Source: Wenzhouxiangella sp. (GTDB lineage Bacteria > Pseudomonadota > Gammaproteobacteria > Xanthomonadales > Wenzhouxiangellaceae). From it: a DNA stretch of 10,024 nucleotides. Below the pieces are notes generated by a model. That model searched no databases. It had not been told where the DNA came from and saw only the letters and a list, made by a program, of their open reading frames with translations. Location: contig SKKM01000002.1 of assembly GCA_007121485.1 (NCBI GenBank), forward strand, positions 1 through 10,024, in the 5' to 3' direction. The translations under genes were made by a program, and so were the position numbers. Positions 1 to 9,023 of this stretch are shown in pieces (position 1 is the stretch's first letter; the number at the start of each line of letters is the position of its first letter).

Positions 1-1
1 A

Positions 2-781
2 GATCAATTCATTTTCAAGGCCCGGGTAGCCCAGCTCGGCAAAGGTGGGCGCATCGGGAAAATCCGGCAGGCGCTCATGAGCCGCTACGGCCACCACACG
101 GAGGCGGTCCGAGGCCAGCGCGTCGCGCGGATTGCCGAGGTAGGCGTCGCCCAGGTTTCCGAGCAATGCCGCAACCGCCTCGCCGCCGCTGCCGTAGGGA
201 ATCCAGCGCATGTTGGTTCCCGTGGCTTCCGCGATCTTGACGCCCGAGACGTGCTTGACGCCGCCGATATCCACGCCCAGCCAGAGCTGATGCCCACCCC
301 GGTCGCGCCGGACGGCGGCCAGCTCTTCCCAGCTGCCCGGGCCCTCGGCGCTGTTCGTGATCAGCACGTGGGCGTTGTCCATGATCAGGGAATGCCAGCG
401 CAGGTTGTCGATCAGGTCTTCGCGGCCCGTGGCGACGAATTTCGAGATGTTGGAGCGCGTCACGGCGAGGAAACGGTGACCATCGGCCGGCTCACGCAGG
501 GCTTCCTCGAAGGCCACGATGCCGCCGCCACCGGGGCGGTTGATGACGGCGATGGGGTGATCGGCATATTCCTGGGCCAGGCGGGCGAAGCGCCTGGCAG
601 TGACGTCGATCAGGCCGCCCGGGGAGGTGTAGACGATCAGGCGGATCGGCTGGCTGGGAAAGCCGCTGATTTCGGGCAAGGCCGGATGTGCGCCCTGGCC
701 GGCTGTCCAGGCTTCCTCGGCCGCTGCGGCACCTGCCGCTGTAAGGCACAGCCCGGAAAACAGGATGAGCAGGAAGCGCAT
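2..781 (-). CDS. TctC/Bug-family periplasmic tricarboxylate-type solute-binding protein (partial, C-terminus off window)
   Basis: The reading frame runs from an ATG at 781 to the left edge without a stop, giving 260 residues; the family is usually about 320-330, so some 60-70 residues are missing. Residues 1-21 (MRFLLILFSGLCLTAAGAAAA) form a signal peptide. The mature start carries the family pattern: PSQPIRLIVYTSPGGLIDVTARRFA near 42-66, then INRPGGGG near 80-87, a WIPYGSGGEAVAALLGN stretch matching the family's VPYKG segment, and a final DFPDAPTFAELGYPGLE. Family members bind small carboxylates in the periplasm and usually deliver them to a TctAB-type carrier; no tctA or tctB is visible, but they could lie further left. 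The substrate cannot be read from sequence. The Shine-Dalgarno signal is weak; the start was chosen for the signal peptide. The gene is divergent from the TonB-dependent receptor. Confidence 0.88.
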   Translation of the reverse strand, partial: MRFLLILFSGLCLTAAGAAAAEEAWTAGQGAHPALPEISGFPSQPIRLIVYTSPGGLIDVTARRFARLAQEYADHPIAVINRPGGGGIVAFEEALREPADGHRFLAVTRSNISKFVATGREDLIDNLRWHSLIMDNAHVLITNSAEGPGSWEELAAVRRDRGGHQLWLGVDIGGVKHVSGVKIAEATGTNMRWIPYGSGGEAVAALLGNLGDAYLGNPRDALASDRLRVVAVAAHERLPDFPDAPTFAELGYPGLENELI

Positions 782-831
782 GTCGCGGGAAACCGGCCGA
801 GGATCGATCAACCTGGGGACATTACCTGCCA

Positions 832-861
832 AGTATGACAGTTTGGTTGCAAGGCAGGCAA
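832..861 (-). promoter_or_regulatory. Weak candidate promoter for the TctC/Bug gene
   Basis: On the minus strand TTGCCT (861-856) and CATACT (837-832) are separated by 18 bases, each matching four of six sigma-70 consensus positions. Transcription would begin near 825, about 44 bases upstream of the ATG at 781. This is pattern matching only. Confidence 0.22.
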
Positions 862-867
862 AGGGGC

Positions 868-897
868 TTCACAATTCCTTAACGGCCGCGCTAGGAT
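868..897 (+). promoter_or_regulatory. Candidate sigma-70 promoter for the TonB-dependent receptor
   Basis: TTCACA (868-873, five of six consensus positions) and TAGGAT (892-897, four of six) are 18 bases apart. The predicted start is near 904, which is the first base of the large hairpin at 904-946, so the mRNA would begin with a stem-loop. No better pair was seen between 841 and 1044. Confidence 0.35.
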
Positions 898-903
898 AAG
901 TGA

Positions 904-946
904 ATGTCCGGCGCGCAGGTCACGACAGACCTGGCGTGCCGGACAT
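904..946 (+). promoter_or_regulatory. Long hairpin in the 5' leader of the receptor mRNA
   Basis: ATGTCCGGCGCGCAGGTC (904-921) pairs with 928-946 to form an 18-bp stem with one bulged G (934), one G-U pair (913/937) and a six-base loop ACGACA. No T-run follows in either direction, so it is not a canonical intrinsic terminator. It lies about 100 bases upstream of the receptor start codon and may cap the transcript. A role in mRNA stability, attenuation or protein binding is inference. An ATG at its left edge opens an in-frame extension of the receptor, which is judged not to be used. Confidence 0.6.
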
Positions 947-1044
947 GGTGGAGCCAGCGTCTTCTCGGCGCAAGAAGCGAACAGTTCATTCGTTCGACAG
1001 GCTTCGTTCGAGTTTTGACGACAACCAGTGAGGGTCCAAATCCG

Positions 1045-3540
<2,496 letters not shown>

Positions 3541-3568
3541 GACCGGCGTTCAAGCAAGCCGCAAGGCG

Positions 3569-3602
3569 GGCCGTGATTCCTCGAGGAATCACGGCCTTTT
3601 TT
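3569..3602 (+). terminator. Intrinsic terminator of the receptor gene
   Basis: GGCCGTGATTCC (3569-3580) and GGAATCACGGCC (3585-3596) form a perfect 12-bp stem around TCGA, followed by six T's (3597-3602). On the minus strand the hairpin is preceded by A's and not followed by T's, so it acts for the plus strand. It ends only three bases before the stop codon of the convergent small gene (3606-3608). Confidence 0.93.
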
Positions 3603-3605
3603 GTT

Positions 3606-4037
3606 CTAGCGGTCGATGATGATGTAAGGGTCGAGCGGCGGGCGCTGGTCGTTGCCGAGATCGATCACCATGTACTTGCAGCCTGGTGGACTGCACAGCT
3701 GGTCGGAGTCGTCGCGAATGCGCAGCCGATGGCTGGCGCGAACGTTGAATTGGTAGACCGGGCGGCCGTTTGGGCCGACAAACGGGGTCTCTTCGGGAAA
3801 AACCACCAGTACAGGATGATTGCTCTCCCAACTCACTTCCTGTCCGGGCCGAGCACTCAGGGTTTCCACGTCCACCCGAGGTGACTGGGATGGATTTTCG
3901 GGCACCTCGATCCCGATCCCGCAGCGGGGCGGACAGTTCTGGCCTTGCCGGGCTTGAGCTTGCACCGCGATGGCACCCAGCCCGAGGATTGCAGCGAATA
4001 AAACGGCGGTGGGTTTGCTTATGAGAAAGACTTGCAT
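3606..4037 (-). CDS. Small secreted protein with PPLDPYII C-terminus, unit A
   Basis: The protein has 143 residues. Residues 1 to about 29 are a signal peptide (hydrophobic core AVLFAAILGLGAIAV, likely cleavage after AQA), so it should be periplasmic or exported. The mature part begins with a CPPRC pair and has a second pair, CSPPGC, near 116-121; disulfides are likely. The remainder reads as alternating strands (VDVETLSARPGQEVSW, PVLVVFPEETPFV, LRIRDD) and ends KYMVIDLGNDQRPPLDPYII. The V..G..V.W pattern recalls cupredoxin-like beta-sandwiches, but I see no copper-binding His/Cys/Met set; this fold is inference. About half of its residues match the small protein at 6560-6901. AGGAG lies seven bases before the ATG. 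It starts 60 bases after the TPR gene and is probably cotranscribed. I do not recognise a function. Confidence 0.85.
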   Translation of the reverse strand: MQVFLISKPTAVLFAAILGLGAIAVQAQARQGQNCPPRCGIGIEVPENPSQSPRVDVETLSARPGQEVSWESNHPVLVVFPEETPFVGPNGRPVYQFNVRASHRLRIRDDSDQLCSPPGCKYMVIDLGNDQRPPLDPYIIIDR

Positions 4038-4097
4038 GGTGCTGCTCCTGAGTAAAGTGGTCGAAAGCAGCCGCGGAGTTGCGGATGCGCTTGGTGA

Positions 4098-6083
4098 TTA
4101 ATGAGGCGAGGGTGTCTCCTGCAACAAGTTCAGCGGATCCTGATGCGTCATCAGCCCGGCGAGGCGCGGATCGGCACGCAGCAGCATCGCAGGCAGGCCC
4201 AATTGCTCCGCGGCGTTGAGATGGGCTTTGGCGGCGACCGGGTTTCCGAGAGCGAGCCAAGTCAAAGCCACAGTGCGATGCGCCGGTCCCCCAAGGAACT
4301 CCCGATCTTCAAGCCCAGCCAATCCGCGCGTTGCCTGTTCCGTTCTGCCGAGTCTGGCCAGTGCATGCGCCATGGCGGCCAGCGCCTCGTCATCGGCGGA
4401 ATTGACTTCCAGCCGATCTCGGGCCAGGTCTATCGTCGTAAGGTCATGTCGGTCGGCTTCGGCCTCGCGGCCGGCTTGCAGGCGCAGTGCATCGGCCAGA
4501 AAAGCCTGGTAGCGGAACTCGGCCGGGCTCAACTCAGTGGCCACGCGGTACATGACCTCGGCTTCCTCGTAGCGGCCCGCCAGGAAATAGCTGGTGCCGG
4601 CATTGGAAAAAGCCGTGGGCGACGGCTGGCGATCGATTGCCGCGCGGAAGGCTTCAGCCGCGGCGTCGAATTCACTCAGGTAGAGCAAAGCGCCGCCGAG
4701 GTTGGAGTGCGATCGGGCACTGTCCGGCTCCAGCCGGATCGCCTGCCTGAACTGCTCGGCAGCGGCGGCAAAATTGCCGCCGGCGAAGTAGAAACCGCCC
4801 AGGTAGGAGTAGTTCCGCCACCAGGCCGGATCCAGCTCGATGGCGCGCCGGAAGTGTTCTTCAGCGGCCGGCCGCTGGCCGATCGCTTCCTGAACCAGGG
4901 CCATGCCCAGATGCGCCTGACTATCTGCCGCATCTATCGCCAGCGCGGACTGCATGGCGCTGAGAGCTTCCTCGTGTTGGCCTCTGCCGAGATATAGTCG
5001 ACCCAACGCAATCTGGGTTTCCGCGCGCTGCGCATCCTGCAGTCGGGCCCGCTCACAGGTGGCCAGGGCGCGTTCGACATGGCGCGTCTGGCGAGTCGTT
5101 TCATACTGTTGCCAGTGAGCCGTGCACAGCCCTGCATGAGCCAGGCCGAAAGCCGGATCACGGTCCAGGGCCAGCCGGAATTGCGTGATGGCCTGGTCGG
5201 TGCTGTCTTCGGTCGGTTCCTGGCGCAGCAGCGCACGACCCTTGAGGTAGAGGTCGTAGGCGACCGGATCAAGGGTGGGACGTTCGACGATGGTCTTGCC
5301 GCCCAGCTGAATCTCCAGAACGGCGGCGATGGAGCGGGAAATGCTGTCCTGCACGGCGAAGACATCGTCCAGGCGAGCGTCGTAGGTCTGGCTCCAGAGC
5401 TGATGACCGGTCTGGCCATTGACCAGTCTGGCGCTGATCCGAACTTGATCGCCGGAACGACGTACGCTGCCTTCCACCAAGGTGCCGGCGCCCAGCAGGC
5501 GAGCCACCTCGCGGATGTCCGCATCCGCATGCCGATAGGCGAAGGACGAAGTGCGGGCGATGACCCGCAGGCTGGGAATGCGCGCCAGGCTGTCCATGAT
5601 GGCCTCTGCCATCCCATCGCTGAAGTAAGTGGAGTCCCGCTGCGGGCTCAAGTCACTGAACGGAAGAACGGCGATCGAGGGAATGGCTCGGGGCGGCGGC
5701 GCAACAACTGGATCCCTGGACATCAGCAGCCAGGCCAGAATTGCCAACAAGCACACGATGATGACGTAATCGATCCAGCGACCGTTCCACTGAAAGGGCC
5801 GCTCTGGGCTCAGCGTGTCCTCGTCGACCGGAGGCGTACGGACAACGCCGTCGGGAGTGATGTCGTAAGCCCATGCCAGCAGGCCGGCAACAGGAAGCCC
5901 GAGTATGGCCAGAACAACGAGGACCGAGAGCACCCAGTCCGGCGCGAACAGGGCGGGAAGTACCACATCGGCGATCTGCACCACGAACCAGGCGCTGATC
6001 GCATAAGCGCCCGTGGCGCGGTAAACATGGCGCCGCCGGAACTCCCACATGGTGCGGCTGAGCCACCGCCGCCTTGTTGCCAC
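4098..6083 (-). CDS. Membrane-anchored TolB/FlgO-like and TPR protein, unit A
   Basis: The protein has 661 residues and a GTG start (6081-6083), chosen because GGGAGG sits five bases upstream and unit B has the same arrangement. Order of parts: a basic N-terminus; predicted TM helices at about 22-46, 50-73 and 103-120, the first two being the RRxVYR...AWFVVQIADVVLPAL...LAWAYDITPDGVVR module common in gammaproteobacterial TPR and adenylate-cyclase-like proteins; a TolB/FlgO-like domain at about 135-262 (SIAVLPFSDLS, YFSDGMAEAIMDSLA, LVEGSVRRSGDQVRISARL, LWSQTYDARLDDVFAVQDSI); and TPR-like helical repeats from about 275 to 625. The positive-inside rule with three helices would put the large domain in the periplasm, which is inference. 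No cyclase, kinase or DNA-binding domain is visible. It closely matches the protein at 6947-8917: about three quarters of the TolB-like domain is identical by eye. The role is unknown. Confidence 0.9.
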   Translation of the reverse strand: MATRRRWLSRTMWEFRRRHVYRATGAYAISAWFVVQIADVVLPALFAPDWVLSVLVVLAILGLPVAGLLAWAYDITPDGVVRTPPVDEDTLSPERPFQWNGRWIDYVIIVCLLAILAWLLMSRDPVVAPPPRAIPSIAVLPFSDLSPQRDSTYFSDGMAEAIMDSLARIPSLRVIARTSSFAYRHADADIREVARLLGAGTLVEGSVRRSGDQVRISARLVNGQTGHQLWSQTYDARLDDVFAVQDSISRSIAAVLEIQLGGKTIVERPTLDPVAYDLYLKGRALLRQEPTEDSTDQAITQFRLALDRDPAFGLAHAGLCTAHWQQYETTRQTRHVERALATCERARLQDAQRAETQIALGRLYLGRGQHEEALSAMQSALAIDAADSQAHLGMALVQEAIGQRPAAEEHFRRAIELDPAWWRNYSYLGGFYFAGGNFAAAAEQFRQAIRLEPDSARSHSNLGGALLYLSEFDAAAEAFRAAIDRQPSPTAFSNAGTSYFLAGRYEEAEVMYRVATELSPAEFRYQAFLADALRLQAGREAEADRHDLTTIDLARDRLEVNSADDEALAAMAHALARLGRTEQATRGLAGLEDREFLGGPAHRTVALTWLALGNPVAAKAHLNAAEQLGLPAMLLRADPRLAGLMTHQDPLNLLQETPSPH

Positions 6084-6088
6084 GTTCG

Positions 6089-6108
6089 CCTCCCGACGCT
6101 CGGCGTCG
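6089..6108 (-). promoter_or_regulatory. Ribosome binding site and leader hairpin before unit A TPR gene
   Basis: On the minus strand CGACGC (6099-6094 side paired with 6108-6103) forms a six-base-pair stem with a three-base loop, running directly into the Shine-Dalgarno GGGAGG (6094-6089), five bases from the GTG start. The same stem, spacing and start codon occur at 8923-8942, while the loop differs. It supports the GTG start and suggests translational control. Confidence 0.55.
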
Positions 6109-6188
6109 AATCGGCCCCTTGGCTTATGCGACCCGACACACCGATTGAATCCCCTGGTGGGTCAGGCCACGTGCGTCTATCGTTGCGC

Positions 6189-6218
6189 AGTATAGGCCGA
6201 TTGCGCGAAATCACACAA
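6189..6218 (-). promoter_or_regulatory. Candidate promoter of unit A
   Basis: On the minus strand TTGTGT (6218-6213) and TATACT (6194-6189, five of six consensus) are 18 bases apart. The predicted start is near 6182, giving a leader of about 100 bases. The upstream element TTGTGTGA and the TATAC core recur ahead of unit B. An imperfect inverted repeat, TCACA (6211-6215) and TGTGC (6231-6235), overlaps the -35 element with the same 20-base offset as in unit B, making it a candidate operator. Confidence 0.45.
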
Positions 6219-6249
6219 TCGATGGCTTGCTGTGCTGCAGTTAGGGAAT

Positions 6250-6510
6250 TTGTCGACTGGATCGGCTCGATTTTCTGGGGCCGGCCTCGCAGGTCAGCGG
6301 GGGTGCCGCAGTGTTCTTCCCGACGCCGGCGCTCCTTGCCGGGCACCTTGGCCGCCGCATCCATGGCGCCGGCTTTCGGGCCAGGATGGTCGGCTCATGC
6401 TGTCTCCCCCGACGCCGGTCGGAACCCGAACGTCCGCCAGATTTCCTCGGTGATATGGAGGGCGAACGGATGTGCCGGCTCAGCGTTCCATATCAGATCA
6501 AGATGCCAGG
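6250..6510 (-). pseudogene. Decayed valS 3'-end fragment
   Basis: Read on the minus strand, this gap resembles the intact valS to the right. The 20 bases at 6436-6455 are identical to 9649-9668 and encode ITEEIW; flanking sequence encodes HPF (valS HPFVPFITEEIW). A stop follows soon after in that frame, and the frame then shifts (compensating one-base gain and loss relative to valS). The next stretch reads MDAAAKVPGKERRRREEH, which joins valS MDAAAE directly to valS AEVVDKERHRLADH: 384 bases (128 codons) are missing between two GCCGAG copies in valS (minus strand of 9560-9565 and 9176-9181; counterpart at 6347-6352). Similarity continues past the valS stop into the unit A promoter. It cannot make a functional protein. 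Boundaries are by eye and good to about 20 bases. Confidence 0.8.
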
Positions 6511-6514
6511 CTCG

Positions 6515-6548
6515 CCGTGACCCCTTAAAGGGCCCACCACGGATTTTT
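6515..6548 (+). terminator. Degenerate terminator-like hairpin, probable relic at the duplication junction
   Basis: On the plus strand CCGTG (6515-6519) pairs with CACGG (6538-6542) around further imperfect pairing, and A plus five T's follow (6543-6548). It sits just beyond the stop of the unit B small gene, as the receptor terminator does for unit A, and the two share CCGTGA, CACGG, the T-run and the following CTAGCG. No plus-strand gene precedes it, so a relic is likelier than a working terminator. Confidence 0.5.
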
Positions 6549-6559
6549 CTTGTCCGACC

Positions 6560-6901
6560 CTAGCGTCTGACGATGATGTAGGGATCCAGCGGCGGGCGTT
6601 CTCGGTCATTCGGGTCCGTGACCGTGTACTTGTAAAGGATCTCGTCGGGCAAGTCTTCCTCATCCTGGCGAATGCGCAGGCTGTTCGTGGTCGGGATCAT
6701 GAATTCGGAGACGGGCTGCTCGCTGTTGGCGCGCACGAAGGGCGTGCGGTCGCCGAAGTCCACTCTGACCGGGCGATTGCTCTGCCAGCAAACCGTCTGC
6801 TCTGGACACACGGTCAGGGTCTCGAGGTCAACCTTGGGTGGCTGTGTCCGGTTGTCAGGCACGTCGATCCTGATATTCGCTTGTTCCAGTTCGTCACTCA
6901 T
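6560..6901 (-). CDS. Small cytoplasmic paralogue with PPLDPYII C-terminus, unit B
   Basis: The protein has 113 residues and is a clear paralogue of the one at 3606-4037: shared VDxETL, TPFV, LRIR, KY, and PPLDPYII near the C-terminus. It starts MSDELEQANIRIDVP, with no signal peptide and no TM segment, so it should remain in the cytoplasm. AAGGAG lies six bases upstream of the ATG, so this start is well supported, and the 45 bases between the TPR stop and this ATG leave no room for a leader peptide. The two cysteine pairs of unit A are absent; instead there is CPEQTVC near 32-38. The likely fold is the same small beta-sandwich, by inference. It follows the unit B TPR gene and is probably cotranscribed. 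I do not recognise a function. Confidence 0.85.
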   Translation of the reverse strand: MSDELEQANIRIDVPDNRTQPPKVDLETLTVCPEQTVCWQSNRPVRVDFGDRTPFVRANSEQPVSEFMIPTTNSLRIRQDEEDLPDEILYKYTVTDPNDRERPPLDPYIIVRR

Positions 6902-6946
6902 ACGCTTCTCCTTGCAGGGGGTGAGGGCAGCGGGAGCGGGTGTCTT

Positions 6947-8917
6947 TCACTCGCTGCGCGAGTTGGGGTCCCGTGCCAGGTCGGACAGGCGGGGATCATG
7001 CGAAAGCAGCACCATCGGCGCCCCCGCGTCTGCAGCCGCGTTGTAATGATCCCGGGCCGCGGCCTGATCGCCAAGCGCGAGCGCGGCCAGCGCCATGGTC
7101 CGATGGGCATGGTGCCCGAGTTGTTCCAGAGGGCCCAGCCTGGCCCGTTCGGCCGCCGCTTCGTCGACTCGGCCGAGTCTGGCCAGCGCTTGCACCAGCA
7201 CGGCCCGGGCATCGTCGTCGGCCGGGTTGACCTCCAGCCTTTGCCTGGCCGTCTCGACTGCCTTTCGGTCATGCCGGTCGGCTTCGGCCTCGCGGTCCCC
7301 TTGCAGCCTCACGATGGCAGCCAGGAAGGCCCAGGGGCGGAAGTCGGTGGGAGTCCGCTCGGTGGCCACCCGAAACATGACCTCGGCCTCCGCCAGGCGA
7401 CCCTCCAGAAAATAGCTGGTGCCGGCGTTGGCGTAGGTGGTCGGTGAGGGCTCGTGCTGGCGCTTGATCGCCTCGTGGAACGCTTCGGCGGCGCGCCCGA
7501 ATTCGCCCTGGTAGAGCAGGGCGCCTCCGAGGTTGTTGTGGGACAGCGCGCTGTCGGGCTCCAGGCGGATCGCCTGTTCATACTGTTCGGCTGCCGCGGC
7601 AAAGTTTCCGGCTGTCTCCATGTAGAAGCCGCCAAGGTAGGAATAGTTGCGCCACCAGGCCGGATCCAGCTCGATGGCTTGCAGGAAATGCGCTTCCGCT
7701 TCGTCCAGAGCGCCGAGTTGTTCCTTGACCAGGCCCATGCCGACATGGGCCTGGCTGTTGTCGGGATCGACCCGCAGGGCCGACTGCATCGCCGCCAGTG
7801 CCTTTTCAAATTGCCCGGTGCCGAGATGGATTCGGCTCAGGGCGATCTGGGTCTCGGCGCGCATGGGATTCTGCAGCCGGGCCCGTTCACAGGTGGCGCG
7901 GGCGCGCTCCACGTGGTGCACCTCAAACGTGTCTTCGTACTGTTCCCAGTGCGCCGTGCACAGTCCGGCGTGCGCAAGACCGAAGGCGGGATCGCGGCCC
8001 AGCGCCAGGCGGAACTGTTCTATGGCCTGTGCCAGGCTGTCGCTGGTCGGCTCTTCCCGCAGGAAGGCACGACCGCGAAGATAATGGTCATAGGCGATCT
8101 GGTCGCGGGTCGGACGTTCGATCGCCCCGTTGCCTGTTAACCGGACCTCGAGCACCTCGGCCACGGCGCGTGAGATGCTGTCCTGGACGGCAAAGATATC
8201 GTCCAGGCGTGCCTCGTAGGTCTCGCTCCACAGGTGATGGCCGCTGCGGCCATCAACGAGGCGGGTGCTGATCCTGACCTGGTTGCCAACGCGCCGTACG
8301 CTGCCTTCCAGCAGATTGTCGACGCCGAGCAGGCGCGCCACTTCCCGCACATCGGTTCCGGCTTGACGGTAGGCGAACGACGACGTGCGCGCGGTGACCT
8401 GAAGCGTGGGCACGACCGCCAGGCTGTCCATGATGGCCTCGGCGATGCCATCGCTGAAATAGGCCGAGTCCTGTTCCGGGCTGAGATCGCTGAAGGGAAG
8501 AACGGCGATCGACGGCGTGTCGTGGCGGCCGGAGTCCGTGACCGAGTCGCTGGTCATCAGAATCCAGCCCAGGATGCCGAGCAGACCGCAGATGATGACG
8601 TAGTCGATCCAGCGGCCGGTCCAGCTGAAAGAGGCCCGGCCCGAAGACGCCTCCGCCCGGAGACGACCGCTGCGCACCACACCTTCGGGCGTGATGTCGT
8701 AGGCCCAGGCCAGCAGGCCGGCGACCGGCAGGCCCAGGATGGCCAGCACTACCAGCAGCGAAACCACCCATGCCGGGACGAACAGGGCGGGCAGCACCAC
8801 GTCGGCCATCTGCACCACGAACCAGGCGCTGATGATATATGCACCCACGGCACGGTAGACGTGGCGCCGTCTCAACTCCCCCATCGTGCGACTGATCCAC
8901 CGTGCCGGTGTGGCCAC
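6947..8917 (-). CDS. Membrane-anchored TolB/FlgO-like and TPR protein, unit B
   Basis: The protein has 656 residues and a GTG start at 8915-8917, with GGGAGG five bases upstream. It has the same architecture as its paralogue at 4098-6083: two N-terminal TM helices (about 22-46 and 50-73), a linker with a different, basic sequence (SGRLRAEASSGRAS), a third helix near 103-121, a TolB/FlgO-like domain at about 133-260 (SIAVLPFSDLSPEQDSAYF, LLEGSVRRVGNQVRISTRL, LDDIFAVQDSISRAV) and TPR-like repeats to the end. The TPR centre carries PAWWRNYSYLGGFY, identical in both copies; there the DNA has a 29-base exact match (7650-7678 and 4816-4844). The C-terminal tails differ. The large domain is inferred to be periplasmic. 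Neither a catalytic nor a DNA-binding domain is seen, and the role is unknown. It lies downstream of valS on the same strand but has its own promoter-like sequence. Confidence 0.9.
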   Translation of the reverse strand: MATPARWISRTMGELRRRHVYRAVGAYIISAWFVVQMADVVLPALFVPAWVVSLLVVLAILGLPVAGLLAWAYDITPEGVVRSGRLRAEASSGRASFSWTGRWIDYVIICGLLGILGWILMTSDSVTDSGRHDTPSIAVLPFSDLSPEQDSAYFSDGIAEAIMDSLAVVPTLQVTARTSSFAYRQAGTDVREVARLLGVDNLLEGSVRRVGNQVRISTRLVDGRSGHHLWSETYEARLDDIFAVQDSISRAVAEVLEVRLTGNGAIERPTRDQIAYDHYLRGRAFLREEPTSDSLAQAIEQFRLALGRDPAFGLAHAGLCTAHWEQYEDTFEVHHVERARATCERARLQNPMRAETQIALSRIHLGTGQFEKALAAMQSALRVDPDNSQAHVGMGLVKEQLGALDEAEAHFLQAIELDPAWWRNYSYLGGFYMETAGNFAAAAEQYEQAIRLEPDSALSHNNLGGALLYQGEFGRAAEAFHEAIKRQHEPSPTTYANAGTSYFLEGRLAEAEVMFRVATERTPTDFRPWAFLAAIVRLQGDREAEADRHDRKAVETARQRLEVNPADDDARAVLVQALARLGRVDEAAAERARLGPLEQLGHHAHRTMALAALALGDQAAARDHYNAAADAGAPMVLLSHDPRLSDLARDPNSRSE

Positions 8918-8922
8918 CGTTG

Positions 8923-8942
8923 CCTCCCGACGCCAGGCGTCG
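8923..8942 (-). promoter_or_regulatory. Ribosome binding site and leader hairpin before unit B TPR gene
   Basis: A six-base-pair stem CGACGC/GCGTCG with a three-base loop (8934-8936) abuts the Shine-Dalgarno GGGAGG (8928-8923 on the minus strand), five bases from the GTG. It is the counterpart of 6089-6108; stems are identical and loops differ, and the adjacent GAATCG-CCCCTTG block is also kept. Confidence 0.55.
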
Positions 8943-9023
8943 AATCGACCCCTTGCGACTTGGCTCGGTCGTCCTGCCCTGACCCCCTTGAAGGTTTCGG
9001 CAGTGAACTCCGATGCCCGACAG

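Larger units (their letters stand above)
3569..6510. repeat. Tandem duplication unit A
   Basis: This copy runs from the receptor terminator through the small gene, the TPR gene, its leader and promoter, to the valS fragment. Its order matches 6515 to about 9725. Copies are well diverged, though exact matches of 20-29 bases remain (for example 4816-4844 with 7650-7678). Ends are estimated by eye. Confidence 0.75.

Noticed and set aside
77..838. A 253-codon open frame on the plus strand
   Set aside because: It lies opposite the TctC/Bug gene, whose minus-strand protein has a signal peptide and family motifs; the plus-strand translation resembles nothing and reflects GC-rich third positions.
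989..1011. Nine-base direct repeat TTCGTTCGA (989-997 and 1003-1011)
   Set aside because: Only two short copies upstream of the receptor start; too little to call an operator or an iteron.
904..1044. N-terminal extension of the receptor from the ATG at 904
   Set aside because: It would bury the signal peptide behind 47 non-hydrophobic residues, and it lies within the hairpin and near the predicted transcription start.
4038..4097. Possible gene or terminator between the unit A TPR and small genes
   Set aside because: The 60 bases show no stable hairpin with a T-run and no open frame with a ribosome binding site; it is read as an operon spacer.
5079..6563. A 494-codon plus-strand frame across the unit A TPR gene and the intergenic gap
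   Set aside because: It covers the antisense of a clear protein, the promoter and the valS relic; its product has no family features.
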